The translations under genes and the position numbers were made by a program. The notes under the pieces were generated by a model. It did no database searches, was not told the DNA's origin, and was given only the letters and a program-made list of their open reading frames with translations. A stretch of 8,812 nt of DNA from an uncultured Rhodovulum sp. (GTDB lineage Bacteria > Pseudomonadota > Alphaproteobacteria > Rhodobacterales > Rhodobacteraceae), in NCBI GenBank assembly GCA_946221765.1, contig CAMIMK010000121.1, positions 1 to 8,812 on the forward strand, in the 5' to 3' direction. Each line of letters starts with the position of its first letter. Positions within the stretch are counted from its first letter, which is position 1. Shown here in pieces: positions 6,745 through 8,812 of the stretch.

Positions 6745-7764
6745 ATGCGGCGACCGCTGGCAATCGTGGTGGCGACGGTCCTGACCGGGATGCTGCTCTG
6801 GGGCGGCTGGTGGTGGCTCGGCGCCTCGCTGCGCCAGCGCGCGCTGGCGGACTGGCTCGCAGGACGCCGGGCCGACGGCTGGACCGCCGAGGCGGCGGCC
6901 ATCCGCCCGGGCGGCTTCCCCTACCGGGTGGACATCTTCGTCCGGGACCTCGCCCTCGCCGATCCCGAAGCCGGCTGGTCCTGGTCGGCCGAGGGCTTCG
7001 AGATCCTGTCGCTCGCCTGGCGCCCGCAGGAACTCATCCTCGCCTGGCCGGGCAGGCAGGTGATCGGGACGCCGCTCGACCGGATCGCGCTCTCGGGCGA
7101 TGTCCTGCGCGCCTCGGCCCGCTTCGAGCCCAACACCCGGCTGGCCCTCGCGCGGAGCACGCTGGAGGCGAAGGCGGTGACGCTCCACGGCGACGCGGGC
7201 TGGACCGCCGGCATCGACCACGCCATCGTCGCCACCCGCCCCGCGGCGACCGGCACCCGCTTCGCCCATGACCTCAGCATCGAGGCGGGGGGGCTCTCCC
7301 TGCCGGACCTGATCGCGGCCAATGTCACCGGCGGCGCCCTGCCCCGCACCATCGACAGCGTGAGCGTCGATGCGACCCTCGGCTTCGACCGCCCCTGGGA
7401 CCGGCCGGCGATCGAGGCCGGGGGCGCGCTTCTGCAGGCGATCGACATCCGCCACGCGACGCTCACCTGGGGCGACCTGCGCCTGGAGGCCGAGGGCCGG
7501 CTCGTCGCCGACAGCGACGGCCGCGCCGAGGGGCGCCTGCATCTCAAGGCCCGGAACTGGACGAAGATGCTGGAGATCGCCGAGCAGAGCGGCGCCCTGG
7601 AGCCTGGGGCCGCAGCCGCAGCCCGGGCTGGCCTCGGCCTGATGAGCGCCTTCGGGGGCAGCCGCGACACACTCGACGTGTCGCTCGACCTCGGCGAGGG
7701 CCGGATGCGCATCGGCCCGGTGCCGCTCGGTGCCGCCCCCCGCCTCGCCCCGCCCAGCCGCTGA
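6745..7764 (+). CDS. DUF2125 family membrane-anchored envelope protein
   Basis: This is a 339-residue protein that begins with an N-terminal signal-anchor (about 5-27, LAIVVATVLTGMLLWGGWWWL), so the bulk should lie in the periplasm. After the anchor comes GWTAEAAAIRPGGFPYRVDIFVRDL (in part, about 45-69), with the 'G(F/Y)P(F/Y)R' pattern that marks DUF2125, a family widespread in Alphaproteobacteria. The rest alternates short beta-like strands (LRLEAEGRLVADSDGRAEG, about 248-266) ending near residue 320. That arrangement is consistent with an extended beta-rich envelope protein, loosely like AsmA-type repeats. No catalytic residues stand out and no function is established for the family. AAGGGGG seven bases before the ATG supports the start. 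It converges on psuG with 28 bases between the stops. Confidence 0.85.
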   Translation: MRRPLAIVVATVLTGMLLWGGWWWLGASLRQRALADWLAGRRADGWTAEAAAIRPGGFPYRVDIFVRDLALADPEAGWSWSAEGFEILSLAWRPQELILAWPGRQVIGTPLDRIALSGDVLRASARFEPNTRLALARSTLEAKAVTLHGDAGWTAGIDHAIVATRPAATGTRFAHDLSIEAGGLSLPDLIAANVTGGALPRTIDSVSVDATLGFDRPWDRPAIEAGGALLQAIDIRHATLTWGDLRLEAEGRLVADSDGRAEGRLHLKARNWTKMLEIAEQSGALEPGAAAAARAGLGLMSAFGGSRDTLDVSLDLGEGRMRIGPVPLGAAPRLAPPSR

Positions 7765-7770
7765 GCCGCC

Positions 7771-7805
7771 GCAGTTACACGTGCGGGGCAGTTTACGTGC
7801 GGGGC
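7771..7805. repeat. Imperfect tandem duplication at the 3' end of psuG
   Basis: GCAGTTACACGTGCGGGG (7771-7788) is followed at once by GCAGTTTACGTGCGGGG (7789-7805). The second copy holds the last codons and the TAA stop of psuG; the first lies just beyond it and reproduces the same CTGCCCCGCACGT-TAA end on the minus strand. It looks like a small local duplication, not a terminator, because the copies are direct, not inverted. Confidence 0.7.
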
Positions 7806-8722
7806 AGGCCGGCCAGCGCCACCGCGATGCGGGCGGCCAGGCGCGCATTCGACTCGATGAGGGCGATGTTCGCCGCCAGCGCCCGCCCGGCCGTCGCCGT
7901 GCCGATCCGGCCGAGCAGGAAGGGCGTGACCGCCTTCGCCCCGATGCCCTCGGCTTCGGCCTCGGCCAGGGCGGCGGCGATGTGCGGCGCGATCTCGGCC
8001 TCGGGAATCTCGGCCGCCGCCGGCACCGGATTGGCGACGAGCTGTCCGCCCGGCAGCCCGAGCCGGCCGCGCATCCGGTGCGCCCGCGCGATCTCCTCGG
8101 GGCTGTCGAGGCGCAGCGGGGCCCGCAGGCCCGAGGCGCGCGACCAGAAGGCCGGCAGCTCGTCCTGGCCGACCGCGATCACCGGCACCCCGACCGTCTC
8201 CAGAACCTCCAGCGTCTTCGGCAGGTCGAGAATCGCCTTGGCCCCGCTCGCCACCACCGTCACCGGGCAGGAGGCGAGTTCGGCAAGGTCGGCCGAGATG
8301 TCGAAGGTCTGCTCGGCGCCACGGTGGACCCCCCCGATCCCACCGGTGGCGAAGACCTCGATCCCAGCCAGCCGCGCGGCGATCATTGTGGCGGCCACCG
8401 TCGTCGAGCCCGTCGCCCCGGTCACCAGCGCCACGGCGAGATCGGCCCGGCTGAGTTTTGCAACATCGGTTGCCCGGGCCAGCGCCTCCAGCGCCGCGGC
8501 CTCCAGCCCGACGTTGATCTTCCCGTTCGCCACCGCGATCGTGGCGGGCACTGCCCCCTCGGCCCGCACCGCCGCCTCGACCCGACCGGCTGTGGTGAGA
8601 TTCTCGGGCCAGGGCATGCCGTGGGTGATGATCGTCGATTCGAGCGCCACGACCGGCCGGCCCCGGGCCAGAGCCTCCGCCACCTCGGGCGTAACATCGA
8701 GCGGCGCGCGGTTCATCGTCAT
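7793..8722 (-). CDS. psuG: Pseudouridine-5'-phosphate glycosidase
   Basis: This is a 309-residue protein, the usual family length. It contains VALESTIITHGMPWPEN (Glu28), ANGKINVGL, TGATGSTTVAATM, FATGGIGGVHRGAE, FDISADL with Asp145, GAKAILDLPKTLE with Lys162, and KAVTPFLL followed by ANIALIESNA with Asn285. Spacing agrees with the E. coli PsuG active site (Glu31, metal-binding Asp149, Schiff-base Lys166, Asn289), so all key residues appear intact. The enzyme breaks the C-C bond of pseudouridine 5'-phosphate, giving uracil and ribose 5-phosphate. It acts in the cytoplasm after a PfkB-family kinase phosphorylates pseudouridine. The ATG at 8722 overlaps the stop of such a kinase, with GAGG and AGGG purine runs upstream; a second in-frame ATG at 8716 is also possible. 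Confidence 0.96.
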   Translation of the reverse strand: MTMNRAPLDVTPEVAEALARGRPVVALESTIITHGMPWPENLTTAGRVEAAVRAEGAVPATIAVANGKINVGLEAAALEALARATDVAKLSRADLAVALVTGATGSTTVAATMIAARLAGIEVFATGGIGGVHRGAEQTFDISADLAELASCPVTVVASGAKAILDLPKTLEVLETVGVPVIAVGQDELPAFWSRASGLRAPLRLDSPEEIARAHRMRGRLGLPGGQLVANPVPAAAEIPEAEIAPHIAAALAEAEAEGIGAKAVTPFLLGRIGTATAGRALAANIALIESNARLAARIAVALAGLPRT

Positions 8723-8812
8723 GCCCTGTCCTCGCCGCCGAAATGCCGGGTGGCGGCAGCAAGGCCCCGCTCCAGGGCCGCCTCCGCCGCAGCCCCGGCC
8801 GCGCAGGCCGCG
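8719..8812 (-). CDS. C-terminal end of a probable PfkB-family sugar/nucleoside kinase (partial)
   Basis: Only the last 31 codons are present; the gene enters from the right edge. The frame reads AAEAALERGLAAATRHFGGED near its end and closes with TGA (8721-8719 read on the minus strand), overlapping the psuG start as ATGA. The 'ALxRGxAAA' style tail resembles the last helix of PfkB-family kinases, and pseudouridine kinase (PsuK) is the expected partner of PsuG, often as a neighbour or fusion. The fragment itself has no catalytic motif, so identity rests mainly on the tight overlap and on pathway logic. It could be another gene that merely precedes psuG. Confidence 0.6.
   Translation of the reverse strand, partial: AACAAGAAAEAALERGLAAATRHFGGEDRA

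Noticed and set aside
6720..6772. A repeated CAATCGTGG flanking the DUF2125 start as an operator pair
   Set aside because: The second copy lies inside the coding sequence of the signal-anchor, and a nine-base match at this distance can occur by chance.
6921..8762. A 613-codon minus-strand open frame over DUF2125 and psuG
   Set aside because: It is a shadow in a different frame of psuG and antisense to DUF2125, with Arg/Gly-rich composition and no recognisable motif.

Overview
This 8.8 kb window is very GC-rich and densely coded. It looks like a chromosomal segment of an alphaproteobacterium, most likely a member of the Rhodobacteraceae/Paracoccaceae. That placement rests on composition and on the family mix (DUF2125, DUF2938, a TolQ/MotA-like plus OmpA/MotB-like pair, SPFH plus NfeD, ChaC). 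It is recalled knowledge, not a database result. No rRNA, tRNA, CRISPR array, insertion sequence, integrase or origin was seen.

Left part (1-1406): the end of a polar amino-acid ABC transporter permease runs rightward into a small DUF2938 membrane protein. Facing them on the minus strand is a secreted VasI/TagO-like protein, a family named for type VI secretion. Its base composition is clearly less GC-rich than the rest of the window, and no other T6SS gene is visible.

Centre (1451-4484, minus strand): a two-gene operon encodes a proton-channel motor of the MotA/TolQ/ExbB plus MotB type. The channel subunit has four predicted membrane helices and a long soluble tail carrying six 29-30-residue tandem repeats. 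Its partner has one membrane helix with the expected aspartate, a proline-free coiled coil of about 285 residues, and a C-terminal OmpA-like peptidoglycan-binding domain. The long-tailed layout recalls the ZorA/ZorB motor of Zorya anti-phage systems, but no Zorya effector gene is present here. This is the most interesting part of the window.

Centre right (4485-6108): a 135-bp divergent intergenic region separates the motor operon from an SPFH/band-7 gene and an overlapping NfeD gene, a classic membrane-microdomain pair. The intergenic region carries an adjacent 12-bp direct repeat. The SPFH protein ends in a pentapeptide tail encoded by a 15-bp minisatellite. A terminator-like hairpin follows nfeD.

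Right part (6108-8812): a minus-strand ChaC-type gamma-glutamylcyclotransferase is divergent from a plus-strand DUF2125 envelope protein. Next, on the minus strand, comes pseudouridine-5'-phosphate glycosidase (psuG), whose start overlaps the stop of a probable PfkB-family kinase that enters from the right edge. These two would form the pseudouridine salvage/degradation pair.
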